Shown: positions 20,337 to 29,091 of the stretch, in pieces | Layout: every line of letters starts with the position of its first letter | Position numbering within the stretch: the stretch's first letter is position 1 | Assembly: GCF_002218025.2 (NCBI RefSeq) | Contig: NZ_AP018680.1 | Location: 1,240,001 to 1,304,000 of the forward strand | DNA: 64,000 bases | Direction of reading: 5' to 3' | Source: Vibrio casei | GTDB lineage: Bacteria > Pseudomonadota > Gammaproteobacteria > Enterobacterales > Vibrionaceae | The notes under the pieces: model-generated | The model's database searches: none | What the model saw: the letters and a program-made list of their open reading frames with translations, nothing else | What the model was told of the DNA's origin: nothing | Position numbers and translations under genes: made by a program

Positions 20337-20510
20337 CCAGTCGGTTTTCGGTATTGGTAAAAACCTTGTAAATAAGATGGATAATTGGGGCGTATGTTTG
20401 TACTCTGAACATGTTCTTGGTTCTATATTCTATCGTTGATCTTCTGTAGAGCGGAAGTTCAAGTATGTGTTTCATAAATGATAAATGTTTTTATAAAATA
20501 GGAGAAATAC

Positions 20511-22559
20511 ATGGATGTTAAATCGGATAAACCGGCTTCAACGGTTTTAATTCCCGTTTTTATTCCCGCCGTTATTGTTATTGCTTTAGTAGTGATTGGA
20601 ACTATATCTAACCCTGAGCGAGCCGGCATTTTCTTTTCTGACTTGCTTGCCGATGTTACTACTAATTTTGGTTGGTTTTATATGCTTGCGGTTGCCATTT
20701 TTTTGGTCTTTATCGTAACGGTCGCGATCAGTAAATGGGGCGAGATAAAACTCGGTCCCGATCACTCTGAGCCAGAATATAGCTTCGTAGAGTGGTTCGC
20801 GATGTTATTTTCTGCAGGTTATGGTATCGCATTGCTTTTCTTCGGTGTGGCCGAGCCAGTATTGCATTACGCATCACCGCCAACCGCAACACCAGAAACT
20901 ATCGATGCTGCTCGTCAAGCGATGCAAATTGCGTTTTTTCACTGGGGTTTTCACATTTGGGCGATTTATGGTTTAGTGGGGCTGTCACTTGCTTACTTCG
21001 CTTTTCGCCATGGTTTACCACTTTCTATGCGCTCGACACTTTATCCTCTAATTGGCGATAAAATTCATGGTCCAATTGGTCATACTGTTGATACTTTTGC
21101 GATTCTCGGGACTTTGTTTGGTATTGCCACCACGCTAGGTTTATCGGTAACACAAATCAACACTGGCTTAAATTATTTATGGCCTGAAATTCCAATTAAT
21201 AGCACCGTACAAATTATTGCGATTACCTTGATCACTTTATGTGCGTTGGTTTCAGTATTAGCAGGTATGGATAAAGGGGTGAAAAACTTATCTCTACTGA
21301 ATATCGCACTTGCTCTTTTATTGATGATATTTGTGTTTATCGCCGGTCCAACTCTGTTTATCTTAAACACCTTTATGCAAAATACAGGTAGCTATTTAAG
21401 TAACATTGTTGAGCGTACCTTTAATCTACAAGCATACGTATCAAGCGATTGGATTGGTAACTGGACACTGTTCATCTTTGGTTGGACTATTGCATGGGCA
21501 CCGTTTGTTGGTTTGTTTATTGCAAAAATTAGCCGTGGGAGAACTATTCGCCAGTTCGTAGTGGGTGTTATGGTCGTACCAACGATCTTCACTTTCCTTT
21601 GGTTTTCAGTGTTTGGTGATACGGCGTTACATATGATCATGACCGATGGTTATCACCATATCATTCAAGAAGTTCAAAATAATAATGCTATTGCTTTGTT
21701 CAAATTGTTTGAACGTCTGCCTATGACATCGATTATTTCGTTTATTACGGTTATTTTAATTATTACTTTCTTTGTGACGTCATCCGATTCAGGCTCATTG
21801 GTTATCGACTCTTTAGCCTCTGGTGGGGTACAAGAAACGCCAATTTGGCAACGTACTTTCTGGGTAGCAACAGAAGGGGTTGTCGCTTCAGTGCTGTTAT
21901 TAGCTGGTGGTTTAGGTGCTTTACAGACCGCGAGTGTTGTCAGTGCTTTACCATTTGCGATTATCATGCTTATTGCGATGGTAGGTATGATCAAAGCATT
22001 GCGTATTGAAGGGCATCATGAAGATAGCCAACAGCAATATAGACAAATGCAGCAATCGACTAGTCCTACAGGGAAAGGCTTGTGGAAGAAGCGTTTAGCC
22101 AATTTAGTCGATTTCCCATCACGTGATTCTGTTGATAACTTTATTCGTATTACGGCATTAAATAGTATGCGTAAAGTGGAAGAAGAATTGGAAGCTCAAG
22201 ATTGGGAAGCTGAGGTGACTTTTGATGAAGAACAATGCCGCGCTCATTTTGAAGTTTATAAAGAAGGGCAAGTTGAGTTCATCTACGAAATTCGTTTGCG
22301 TGCTTATGAAATACCAGAGTTTGCGGCTAATGAAGATGGTGATGAACTGCAAGACGAATATTATTATCGTGCTGAGGTTTTTTTACGTCGTGGTGGTCAA
22401 GCTTATGATGTTTACAACTATGAGCCTCAAGACATTATCAATGACATTTTGAATCAGTTCGAACGTTATTTGCATTTTGTGCATATTTCTCCGGGTATTC
22501 TTCCTTGGAATATGGAAGAACACGACGATGATGCGCTGCCTGAAAAATCGGATACATAA
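20511..22559 (+). CDS. BCCT-family transporter, BetT-like (choline/betaine uptake)
   Basis: The 682-residue protein has 12 predicted membrane spans. The BCCT signature region with the aromatic substrate box is seen at FIFGWTIAWAPFVGLFIAK around residue 325. From about residue 500 there is a hydrophilic C-terminal domain of some 180 residues, acidic at the end. That long tail is characteristic of BetT and related proteins, where it regulates osmotic activation; most BCCT carriers lack it. The likely role is Na+- or H+-coupled uptake of choline or another quaternary ammonium compound. No bet genes are adjacent. TAGGAG precedes the ATG. Confidence 0.88.
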   Translation: MDVKSDKPASTVLIPVFIPAVIVIALVVIGTISNPERAGIFFSDLLADVTTNFGWFYMLAVAIFLVFIVTVAISKWGEIKLGPDHSEPEYSFVEWFAMLFSAGYGIALLFFGVAEPVLHYASPPTATPETIDAARQAMQIAFFHWGFHIWAIYGLVGLSLAYFAFRHGLPLSMRSTLYPLIGDKIHGPIGHTVDTFAILGTLFGIATTLGLSVTQINTGLNYLWPEIPINSTVQIIAITLITLCALVSVLAGMDKGVKNLSLLNIALALLLMIFVFIAGPTLFILNTFMQNTGSYLSNIVERTFNLQAYVSSDWIGNWTLFIFGWTIAWAPFVGLFIAKISRGRTIRQFVVGVMVVPTIFTFLWFSVFGDTALHMIMTDGYHHIIQEVQNNNAIALFKLFERLPMTSIISFITVILIITFFVTSSDSGSLVIDSLASGGVQETPIWQRTFWVATEGVVASVLLLAGGLGALQTASVVSALPFAIIMLIAMVGMIKALRIEGHHEDSQQQYRQMQQSTSPTGKGLWKKRLANLVDFPSRDSVDNFIRITALNSMRKVEEELEAQDWEAEVTFDEEQCRAHFEVYKEGQVEFIYEIRLRAYEIPEFAANEDGDELQDEYYYRAEVFLRRGGQAYDVYNYEPQDIINDILNQFERYLHFVHISPGILPWNMEEHDDDALPEKSDT

Positions 22560-22623
22560 AAACGATATCTATCAACTCGCGATGAAAACTCGCTTGTTGT
22601 TTTTAAGTATTTACGAGAATAAG

Positions 22624-22652
22624 CCTCACTAGAGATAGTGGGGTTTTTTTAG
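22624..22652 (+). terminator. Terminator of the BCCT gene
   Basis: CCTCACTA-GAGA-TAGTGGGG forms an 8-bp stem (one G-T pair) and is followed by TTTTTTT. Confidence 0.8.
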
Positions 22653-22670
22653 ATTTAAAGAAATCATAAT

Positions 22671-22746
22671 GGCTCATTTGGTGTTTGATGTTGACTTGTG
22701 AGCCACTCTGGCTCATCATTATTTGAGCTAAACACCAAATGAGCTA
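22671..22746 (+). promoter_or_regulatory. Nested palindromes and promoter upstream of the recombinase-like gene
   Basis: Perfect 15-bp inverted repeats (22672-22686 and 22730-22744) flank an inner perfect palindrome, TGAGCCA-CTC-TGGCTCA (22699-22715). A TTGACT -35 element lies at 22691-22696, and the inner palindrome falls in the 17-bp spacer before a weak CATCAT -10. The half-site GGCTCA or its variant TGAGCT recurs five times. The layout suggests a multi-site operator controlling the next gene, possibly by its own product, or an ancestral recombination site. Confidence 0.65.
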
Positions 22747-22769
22747 GTGTTGAAGGGGAAGGAGTTTTC

Positions 22770-23510
22770 ATGCCACATCCTAAAGTTATCGGGTATCTAC
22801 GGGTTTCACCTAAAATAGAAGATATAGATCATCGTATTGAGGCGATGAAAAATATAACTCAAAAATTATTATTTATTGAAAAGGGAGTAAGAGGCCATGT
22901 GCCTTTGGACGAAAGGCCTCAGTTTCAATTGGCTATCTCACAGATCAATACTGGAGATACATTGCTTATTTGGTGGATGACTGATTTTGGGCTGGGCTTC
23001 AAGCTCGCTTATGATGTGATTACCGACTTATTATCTAAAGGTATTACCGTTAAAACTCACCATCAAAATCTTTGTTTTAAACCAAATGATGATCAAACGG
23101 ATGCGCTTTTACGTTTAATTAAAGGTTATGAAGAAATTGAAACTTTTCAGCGTTTAATGGCGGCAGAACTTGGTCGTCGTAAATTGAAAGACAATAAAGG
23201 GGAGTGGGACGATAAATTCCGTGGAAGGCGTGCAAACCATGAGCTTCATAAAAGTATTGCCAAATTACTTTTAACTGATCGCACTTTGCAAGCAATAGCC
23301 GATGAAACGGGATCCAGTATTTCGACAGTGAAACGTGTGAAATCGAAGTTACAGCGTAAAGCAGAAATAAGCAGCATGGAGATCTCCCATCGTAAAAGAG
23401 ATAGAAGACATGACCGCCATACTCATCACATTCGACAGACTGAACTTGAACAAGTTACGCGAAAAATTTCTGCTCTAGAAGCAAGTAAAAAATATAAGGA
23501 ATGTAAATGA
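22770..23510 (+). CDS. Serine-recombinase-like protein with degenerate catalytic site, probable DNA-binding regulator
   Basis: The 246-residue protein has a resolvase/invertase N-terminal domain (GYLRVSP, R11 and S13 matching the catalytic Arg8 and Ser10 of gamma-delta resolvase; R49 matching Arg45). D72 is present, but the following residues read FGLGF, so the catalytic arginines expected at the LDRLGR motif are Phe73 and Gly76. A resolvase-type HTH is at residues 160-194. A basic His/Arg-rich tail and a short C-terminal coiled coil follow. DNA binding is likely to be kept and strand exchange lost. AAGGAG precedes the ATG. The stop overlaps the next start (ATGA). Confidence 0.8.
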   Translation: MPHPKVIGYLRVSPKIEDIDHRIEAMKNITQKLLFIEKGVRGHVPLDERPQFQLAISQINTGDTLLIWWMTDFGLGFKLAYDVITDLLSKGITVKTHHQNLCFKPNDDQTDALLRLIKGYEEIETFQRLMAAELGRRKLKDNKGEWDDKFRGRRANHELHKSIAKLLLTDRTLQAIADETGSSISTVKRVKSKLQRKAEISSMEISHRKRDRRHDRHTHHIRQTELEQVTRKISALEASKKYKECK

Positions 23511-24313
23511 AGCCGAATCGTAAACTGAAAAGTGCTGCTGTGATCGCAACGTTATCACTTACTCCGAATATGCAGCGTATTGTTTTACAAGGTGACGACC
23601 TTAAAGAATTACAGACTACCGATCTTGGCGGCTACATTAAATTAATGTTTCACCCAGATGGACACACTGATATAAGTAACATGGCAGAAGGCGAACGTCC
23701 TGTTATGAGGACTTATACGATTAGTGAATTAAATATTGATAAAGGTGAAATTAGTGTCGATTTTGTTAAACATGAAGTGAATGCTGAGCTTTGCTCTAAT
23801 ATTGATAGGGAAAGTGGTGGATATGCCATTTCTTGGGCTACGCAAGCATCAGTAGGAGATCTTATATACATTGGTGGCCCCGGTAATAGTCAAAATATTG
23901 ATTTTAATGCGAACCGGTGCATCTTAATTGCTGACATGACTGCTATTCCCGCAGTGAGCGCTAAAATTGCAATGTTAGATAAAGAGGCCGTTGGCGACGT
24001 GTTTGTGCAAATAACGTCACAAAAAGATTTGCCAAATTGGACTTTACCCGATGGTATGACATTGCATACTGTGTTTGGTAATGTGCCAATGCAACTGGCT
24101 GAAGCGGTTACTAATTTGGTTATTGATCGCCAAGATGTAGCTATTTGGTGTGCGTGTGAGTTTACTGCGATGAAAGCGATTCGTACTTACTTTAATGATA
24201 ACGATGCCATACAACGAAGTAAAAGTTACTTCAGTAGTTACTGGAAACAAGGTGTGACAGAAGATGGGCATAAAATCATTAAGCGAGAAGACGCAGATAG
24301 TGAAGCCTTTTAA
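23507..24313 (+). CDS. Siderophore-interacting protein (FAD-dependent ferric-siderophore reductase)
   Basis: The 268-residue SIP/ViuB-family flavoprotein releases iron from ferric siderophores by NAD(P)H-dependent reduction in the cytosol. The FAD-binding motif RTYTI is at 68-72, and GGPGNS follows at about 124. The second domain shows the ADMTAIPA segment (usually GDETALPA) and WCACEFTAMKAIRTYF (usually W-A-G-E-x-x-A-M-R). The final EDGHKIIKRED resembles the family's C-terminal region. It is translationally coupled to the recombinase-like gene. No siderophore synthesis, receptor or transport genes are nearby and no clear Fur box was found. Confidence 0.88.
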   Translation: MKPNRKLKSAAVIATLSLTPNMQRIVLQGDDLKELQTTDLGGYIKLMFHPDGHTDISNMAEGERPVMRTYTISELNIDKGEISVDFVKHEVNAELCSNIDRESGGYAISWATQASVGDLIYIGGPGNSQNIDFNANRCILIADMTAIPAVSAKIAMLDKEAVGDVFVQITSQKDLPNWTLPDGMTLHTVFGNVPMQLAEAVTNLVIDRQDVAIWCACEFTAMKAIRTYFNDNDAIQRSKSYFSSYWKQGVTEDGHKIIKREDADSEAF

Positions 24314-24413
24314 AAGGCATTTTATACCGACAATATTAGTGTTGTTCGCTTCGATTTGGTTTTTTGATGAATAACTTTTTACAATTGTTGAGCAAAGCTA
24401 AACAATAATAAAA

Positions 24414-24440
24414 CAGCGAGTTTAACACTCGCTGATTTAT
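24414..24440. terminator. Terminator between convergent genes (sip / metC)
   Basis: A perfect 8-bp stem, CAGCGAGT-TTAAC-ACTCGCTG, lies between the convergent genes. Read on the minus strand it is followed by TTTTATTATTG, which serves metC. The plus-strand side is followed only by ATTTATTATAA, which is a weaker tract. Confidence 0.65.
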
Positions 24441-24462
24441 TATAAGATAAAGCGTTTTTTCG

Positions 24463-25653
24463 TTATCCATTCAATGTGGCATTATACGCTTCAAAGCCAC
24501 GCTCTAAATCAGCGATTAAATCATCGACATTTTCTAAACCAATATGGAGTCGAACTAGTGTCCCTTCAAAATTAGGGTTAGAAACAGTACGCATCGTATC
24601 GAAACTGCGTGGCTCATTAGCAAGAATTAGACTTTCATACCCACCCCAAGAATACCCCATACTGAAATGATGAACGGTATCAAGTAATGCTGTTGTAGCG
24701 TGCTTATTACTGGTTTTCATTACGAAGGAAAATAAGCCATTTGAGCCGGTGAAATCACGTAAAAAAAACTCATGCCCTGGGCACGATGGTAATGCTGGGT
24801 GGCGGACATGGTCTACTTCAGGACGAGTTTCAAGCCATTTTGCAATTGCTAAGCTGTTTTGTTCATGTTGCTTTAGGCGAACGCTGAGTGTGCGTAGACC
24901 GCGTAAACCAGTATAAGCATCATCCGGAGAGACGCATTGACCAAGTAAGTAACTTTGCTCACGTAATTGAGGCCAGTATTTTTCATTGGCAACTGCAGTG
25001 CCTAGCATGACATCTGAGTGACCAACGATGTATTTAGTGGCTGCTTGAATTGAAATATCGACACCGTGCTCAAAGGGTGAAAAGTTCACGCCAGCGGCCC
25101 AAGTATTGTCGAGCATCACAATGATATCGTGTTCATGTGCAATGCGAGATAATGTTGGTACATCTTGCACTTCCATGGTGTAAGAACCCGGAGATTCAGT
25201 AAATAGAATCTTAGTATTTGGACGAATGAGATCGCGAATCCCTTCACCGATACTTGGTTCGTAATACGTGGTTTCAATCCCCATTTTTTTGAGAATGATA
25301 TTGCAGAAATCACGGGTTGGCTCATAGCAGCTATCAACCATTAAAACGTGATCGCCATGCTCAACGAAAGACAAGATTGAATTTGTAATCGCTGCAGCGC
25401 CACAAGGATAAAGGGCGCAACCTGCACCCCCTTCAATTTCGACCATTGCTTCTTGGAAGGCAAAATGGGTTTCAGTACCACGGCGACCGTAAAATAAAGT
25501 GTGCCCCTGGCGCTTCATCGTGGCAGCATTTTTTTCAGCAACGGTATCAAATACAATAGTAGAAGCACGTTGTACGGGTGGGTTCACAACGCCATGAGTC
25601 CATTTTTTATTACGTCCGGCGGTGATCAATGTGGTTTCAAATTTTTTTGACAT
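24463..25653 (-). CDS. metC: Cystathionine beta-lyase
   Basis: The 396-residue enzyme of the Cys/Met-metabolism PLP family splits cystathionine into homocysteine, pyruvate and ammonia in methionine synthesis. The PLP lysine is in the SIQAATKYIVGHSD segment, and substrate/cofactor residues are in FYGRRGTETH and in MLDNTWAAG. The sequence around SYLLGQCVSPDDAYTGLRGL fits MetC rather than MetB or the gamma-lyases. No MetJ box (AGACGTCT repeats) was found in the 57-nt gap behind the upstream gene cls, so metC may be read from the cls promoter. Confidence 0.9.
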   Translation of the reverse strand: MSKKFETTLITAGRNKKWTHGVVNPPVQRASTIVFDTVAEKNAATMKRQGHTLFYGRRGTETHFAFQEAMVEIEGGAGCALYPCGAAAITNSILSFVEHGDHVLMVDSCYEPTRDFCNIILKKMGIETTYYEPSIGEGIRDLIRPNTKILFTESPGSYTMEVQDVPTLSRIAHEHDIIVMLDNTWAAGVNFSPFEHGVDISIQAATKYIVGHSDVMLGTAVANEKYWPQLREQSYLLGQCVSPDDAYTGLRGLRTLSVRLKQHEQNSLAIAKWLETRPEVDHVRHPALPSCPGHEFFLRDFTGSNGLFSFVMKTSNKHATTALLDTVHHFSMGYSWGGYESLILANEPRSFDTMRTVSNPNFEGTLVRLHIGLENVDDLIADLERGFEAYNATLNG

Positions 25654-25710
25654 TCTACATCCTTATTTCTGTCGTACTCCATCACTCGATAATGAAGCTA
25701 AAGTTGAGAT

Positions 25711-27165
25711 TTAGAGCAACGGATTAAATAAATAAAATCCACGTTCTAACATACGATGAGTAAAATTTCGTTGCTCCCATTCGCTTGGTGATATTGAAAT
25801 AGATTGAGATAAATATCGGTCTTGAACCCAATAAAGCTCTTTGGTGAACTCCTTATCATCGACGGCTAGGGTTAATTCAAAATTAAGCCATAAGCTTCGC
25901 ATATCTAGGTTTACGCTACCAATTAAACAATATTGCTGATCGATAACGACAGATTTGGTATGAAGAAGTCCGCCATCAAATTGGTAGATTCTGACACCAG
26001 CATCAAGGAGCTCGCTAAAAAATGATTTAGACGCCCAATTCACCAATAAGGAGTCATTTTTTCTAGGGATGATTAATTCAACAAGAACACCACGTTGAGC
26101 GGTCATTTTTAATACTTGAAGCAAATTATCGCTCGGGACAAAATAGGGCGTTGTGATTCGTACGGATTCTTTTGCTTGATTAATGGCTAATGTGAGGACT
26201 TGTTGAATAAGGTTCTCCGGCATTCCCGGCCCAGATGGAACCACTTGAATCGGATGTAATGCACCATTGGGTTCAATACTACAAAGAGGAAAACTTGGTA
26301 AGTTACGTTCACCGGTTTCCACCTCCCAATCCCAAGCATGGATGGCAGCTAATATATTAACTGTTGGGCCGGTGACACGCACCATAATATCGATCCATTG
26401 ACCTACGCCAGAATCTTGCTTGAAATACAGAGGGTCAACCATATTCATTGATCCGGTGTAGGCGACTTCGTCATCTATCGTGATGATTTTTCGATGCAAG
26501 CGTAAATCTAATCGGCGGAAAAACATACGAAACGCATTCACTTCGAGTGCTTGTATTATCTTAATGCCAGACTCTTTCATTAATCCATACCAATGACTCC
26601 GGAAAAATTTAGGACTTCCGGCTGAATCGATCAATATTTGAATGTTCACACCACGTTTTGCAGCTTGTATTAAGGCACTGTTTACGGCATCAACCAAACC
26701 GCCATTTTGCCAAATATAAAATTCAATACGGATATTATCTTTTGCACTTTCGATGTCGTCGATGATGGAACGCAGAATTTTTTCAGGGGTATCTTGTAAA
26801 GAAAGGGTATTACCGCATAAGGCAGGAATAGCGGTACGATTACTGCACAAATCATGAATTTGTGAGAGTTGAATATTCAGTAATGTTGGTTGATGAGCTT
26901 GGCATTCATGCAATTGAGTAAACCATTCACCATAAGGCTTAAACATTTTTTGTGAGCGTTCAGCACGTTTGCGTCCAAGATTAAGCTCACCAAATAAGAA
27001 ATATAACAATACTCCAACAAATGGAATGATATAGATGATCATTAGCCAAGCAAGAGAAACACTCACTGCACGTCGTTTAATCACAACACGAATAGTGACA
27101 GAGGCAACCAACAACCAGTAACCAATGACGCCAGCTAAAGCGAGAATTTGATAGAGCTTTTCCAT
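25711..27165 (-). CDS. cls: Cardiolipin synthase (ClsA type)
   Basis: The 484-residue phospholipase-D-superfamily enzyme condenses two phosphatidylglycerol molecules into cardiolipin and glycerol at the inner membrane. Two N-terminal membrane spans (residues 4-27 and 37-60) precede two HKD motifs: HRKIITIDDEVAYTGSMN (near residue 237) and HTKSVVIDQQYCLIGSVN (near residue 407). The length and the two N-terminal spans fit ClsA. metC lies 57 nt downstream on the same strand. Confidence 0.93.
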   Translation of the reverse strand: MEKLYQILALAGVIGYWLLVASVTIRVVIKRRAVSVSLAWLMIIYIIPFVGVLLYFLFGELNLGRKRAERSQKMFKPYGEWFTQLHECQAHQPTLLNIQLSQIHDLCSNRTAIPALCGNTLSLQDTPEKILRSIIDDIESAKDNIRIEFYIWQNGGLVDAVNSALIQAAKRGVNIQILIDSAGSPKFFRSHWYGLMKESGIKIIQALEVNAFRMFFRRLDLRLHRKIITIDDEVAYTGSMNMVDPLYFKQDSGVGQWIDIMVRVTGPTVNILAAIHAWDWEVETGERNLPSFPLCSIEPNGALHPIQVVPSGPGMPENLIQQVLTLAINQAKESVRITTPYFVPSDNLLQVLKMTAQRGVLVELIIPRKNDSLLVNWASKSFFSELLDAGVRIYQFDGGLLHTKSVVIDQQYCLIGSVNLDMRSLWLNFELTLAVDDKEFTKELYWVQDRYLSQSISISPSEWEQRNFTHRMLERGFYLFNPLL

Positions 27166-27586
27166 TTATTCCTTTGAAATCATCAACCCGATAAGCTTTG
27201 ATACTAACACTGAACGTGCGCAGTTTTGAATAATAAATGTGTAAGTATTAAGAGAGGTGCATACACGAAAGCTGATGAACCTCTGTCATCTGCTATTGAT
27301 AGAGTAGAATGACGGAATGAATTGATGATTAGGGTGATGCTAAAAATGTCACGCAATTATGAACCAATATTCTTTCTCAGTGATTTTTTGTTTGATTTAT
27401 AACCATGAAACTGGCTAAGTCTAACTTTTATGTCGGTTTAGCTTTAAATCCACCACATAAGCTGCTTTACTTGCAACCCTAAATTAAAAATACCCAGGAG
27501 TCACTATGTAATTAAAAGTTTACAGTGGTGTTTTGGGTGTACATAAATGCAGGTAGGTCTCTGCAATACTAGGTTCGGAAAATATT
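27166..27586 (+). other. Long leader or intergenic region upstream of the NSS transporter
   Basis: This 421-nt region separates divergent cls from the NSS transporter gene. It contains a possible 25-codon ORF (27405-27482, ending Pro-stop, no Shine-Dalgarno). At 27498-27513 there is a ribosome-binding-site-like CAGGAG followed by ATG directly abutting TAA. That start-stop lies in the 5' arm of an imperfect hairpin spanning about 27491-27542 (TACCC/GGGTGTA outer, CACTATGTAA/TTTACAGTGG inner). No clear promoter was identified. A translational or RNA-based control of the transporter is possible but unproven. Confidence 0.4.
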
Positions 27587-28927
27587 ATGGCTTCAGCTTC
27601 AAGAGCTCAATTCAGCTCTAAATTGGGTTTCATCATGGCAGCAGCAGGTTCTGCTGTTGGTTTAGGAAATGTTTGGGGTTTCCCAACACAAGCGGCCAGT
27701 AATGGTGGTGCGGTTTTTTTATTTGTTTATTTAGCAATGGTGGTTGTTCTTGCACTGCCTATGTTGATAGCCGAATTGACCATAGGTCGTTATGGACAAG
27801 CTAATCCACTACGTTCGATAGCCAGTATTTGGCCAAAATCGAGCAAAATCCCAGTCGCTTTTGGGCTTTTAGGTTTACTCACGGCTCTAATGATTTTAAG
27901 TTTTTATTCGATCATTGCCGGATGGCTCGTTGGTTATTTAGTCAGCCCTATTTTAGATTTGATAGGCTTGCATTCTACAGCACATTGGTTAGAAAGCTTT
28001 AGTACTGAGCGTAATCTGTTTTTAGCCTTCGTATTTATTGCATTAACGATGAAAGTTGTTATGAAAGGAGTGACTGATGGTATAGAGCGTTGGTCTTCAC
28101 GTTTAATGCCACTTCTCGTTGGTTTGTTTGTCATTATGATTTTTTATATCATGATGCAAGATGGTGCTATTGAAGGGCTCAAAATGTATCTTGTCCCTGA
28201 TTTTTCGCATTTCAGTCCAGATTTGGTTATAGGGGCGATGGGGCAAGCATTCTTTTCATTGTCATTGGGTGTCACCGTTATGATGGTTTACGGTTCGTAT
28301 TTACCAAAAGATGTCAACATACCGAAAACGGCTGCTCAAGTGGCCGCGATTGATACTGGGATAGCATTTGGGGCGGGCTTATTAATTTTACCCGCCATGT
28401 TTGTGGCGCAAAAACACGGTGTGCAAATTTACGATGAAGCGGGTCAGCTACTGAACTCCGATACGTTAGTTTTTACCGTACTTCCTGCGATGTTCGATAG
28501 TATGGGAACTACTGGTATCGCCGTTAGCATTTTATTTTTTGCATTGATGTTGATAGCCGCGCTCACGTCTTCTATTTCTATGCTAGAGGTACCAGTATCT
28601 TGTGCTATTGAAGAGCTTGGTAATAAACGTTCTTTAGCCGTATGGTGGATTGGTGGGCTTGCTCTAGCGTTGGTTACCTTGATTGTTTATAACTTTGCTA
28701 CTCTGTTTGGTTTTTTCATCACGGTTTCAACGGTATATCTACAACCTGTTTTAGGATTAGTGTGGGCAATTTGTGCTGGCTGGGTTTGGAATAGAGCTAA
28801 GTTGTTAGAGGAAATTCGTCAAGGTAACCCTGACATCGACAATAGCTTTTTTTGGAAAGTATGGCCAAATTATCTGCGCTATGTATGCCCAATTCTTATG
28901 GGCTTGGTATTTTGGGCGACGATTTAA
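27587..28927 (+). CDS. Sodium-dependent transporter of the neurotransmitter:sodium symporter (NSS) family
   Basis: The 446-residue protein has about 11 membrane spans and belongs to the LeuT/TnaT-like NSS family of Na+-coupled amino-acid importers. The N-terminal signature (LGFIMAAAGSAVGLGNVWGFP) with sodium- and substrate-binding residues of TM1 is seen at residues 13-33. FFSLSLGVTVMMVYGSYLP is the TM6 unwound region. The substrate could be tryptophan, serine or another amino acid; sequence does not decide. The unusual upstream region is described separately. Confidence 0.9.
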   Translation: MASASRAQFSSKLGFIMAAAGSAVGLGNVWGFPTQAASNGGAVFLFVYLAMVVVLALPMLIAELTIGRYGQANPLRSIASIWPKSSKIPVAFGLLGLLTALMILSFYSIIAGWLVGYLVSPILDLIGLHSTAHWLESFSTERNLFLAFVFIALTMKVVMKGVTDGIERWSSRLMPLLVGLFVIMIFYIMMQDGAIEGLKMYLVPDFSHFSPDLVIGAMGQAFFSLSLGVTVMMVYGSYLPKDVNIPKTAAQVAAIDTGIAFGAGLLILPAMFVAQKHGVQIYDEAGQLLNSDTLVFTVLPAMFDSMGTTGIAVSILFFALMLIAALTSSISMLEVPVSCAIEELGNKRSLAVWWIGGLALALVTLIVYNFATLFGFFITVSTVYLQPVLGLVWAICAGWVWNRAKLLEEIRQGNPDIDNSFFWKVWPNYLRYVCPILMGLVFWATI

Positions 28928-28954
28928 CTTATAATCCTTGATGGGTATACATAG

Positions 28955-28980
28955 AGCCTCGTTTATACGGGGCTTTTTTA
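28955..28980 (+). terminator. Terminator of the NSS transporter gene
   Basis: AGCCTCG-TTTATA-CGGGGCT forms a 7-bp stem (one T-G pair) followed by six T, 27 nt after the stop. Confidence 0.8.
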
Positions 28981-29091
28981 CGTTTGCTTGAAGCAAGGCG
29001 ACGCAATACACGGTATACTGTACAGCTAATTTTTTAGTTTTATATTCTCCAATTAAAGTGACGCTTTGGAGAGACAATACAGTGGACCTTA

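Noticed and set aside
22671..22746. A Fur box for the siderophore-interacting gene
   Set aside because: Only the fragment TCATTAT resembles the 19-bp consensus; the palindromes are of a different sequence.
25654..25710. A MetJ operator upstream of metC
   Set aside because: No tandem AGACGTCT-like units are present in the 57-nt gap.
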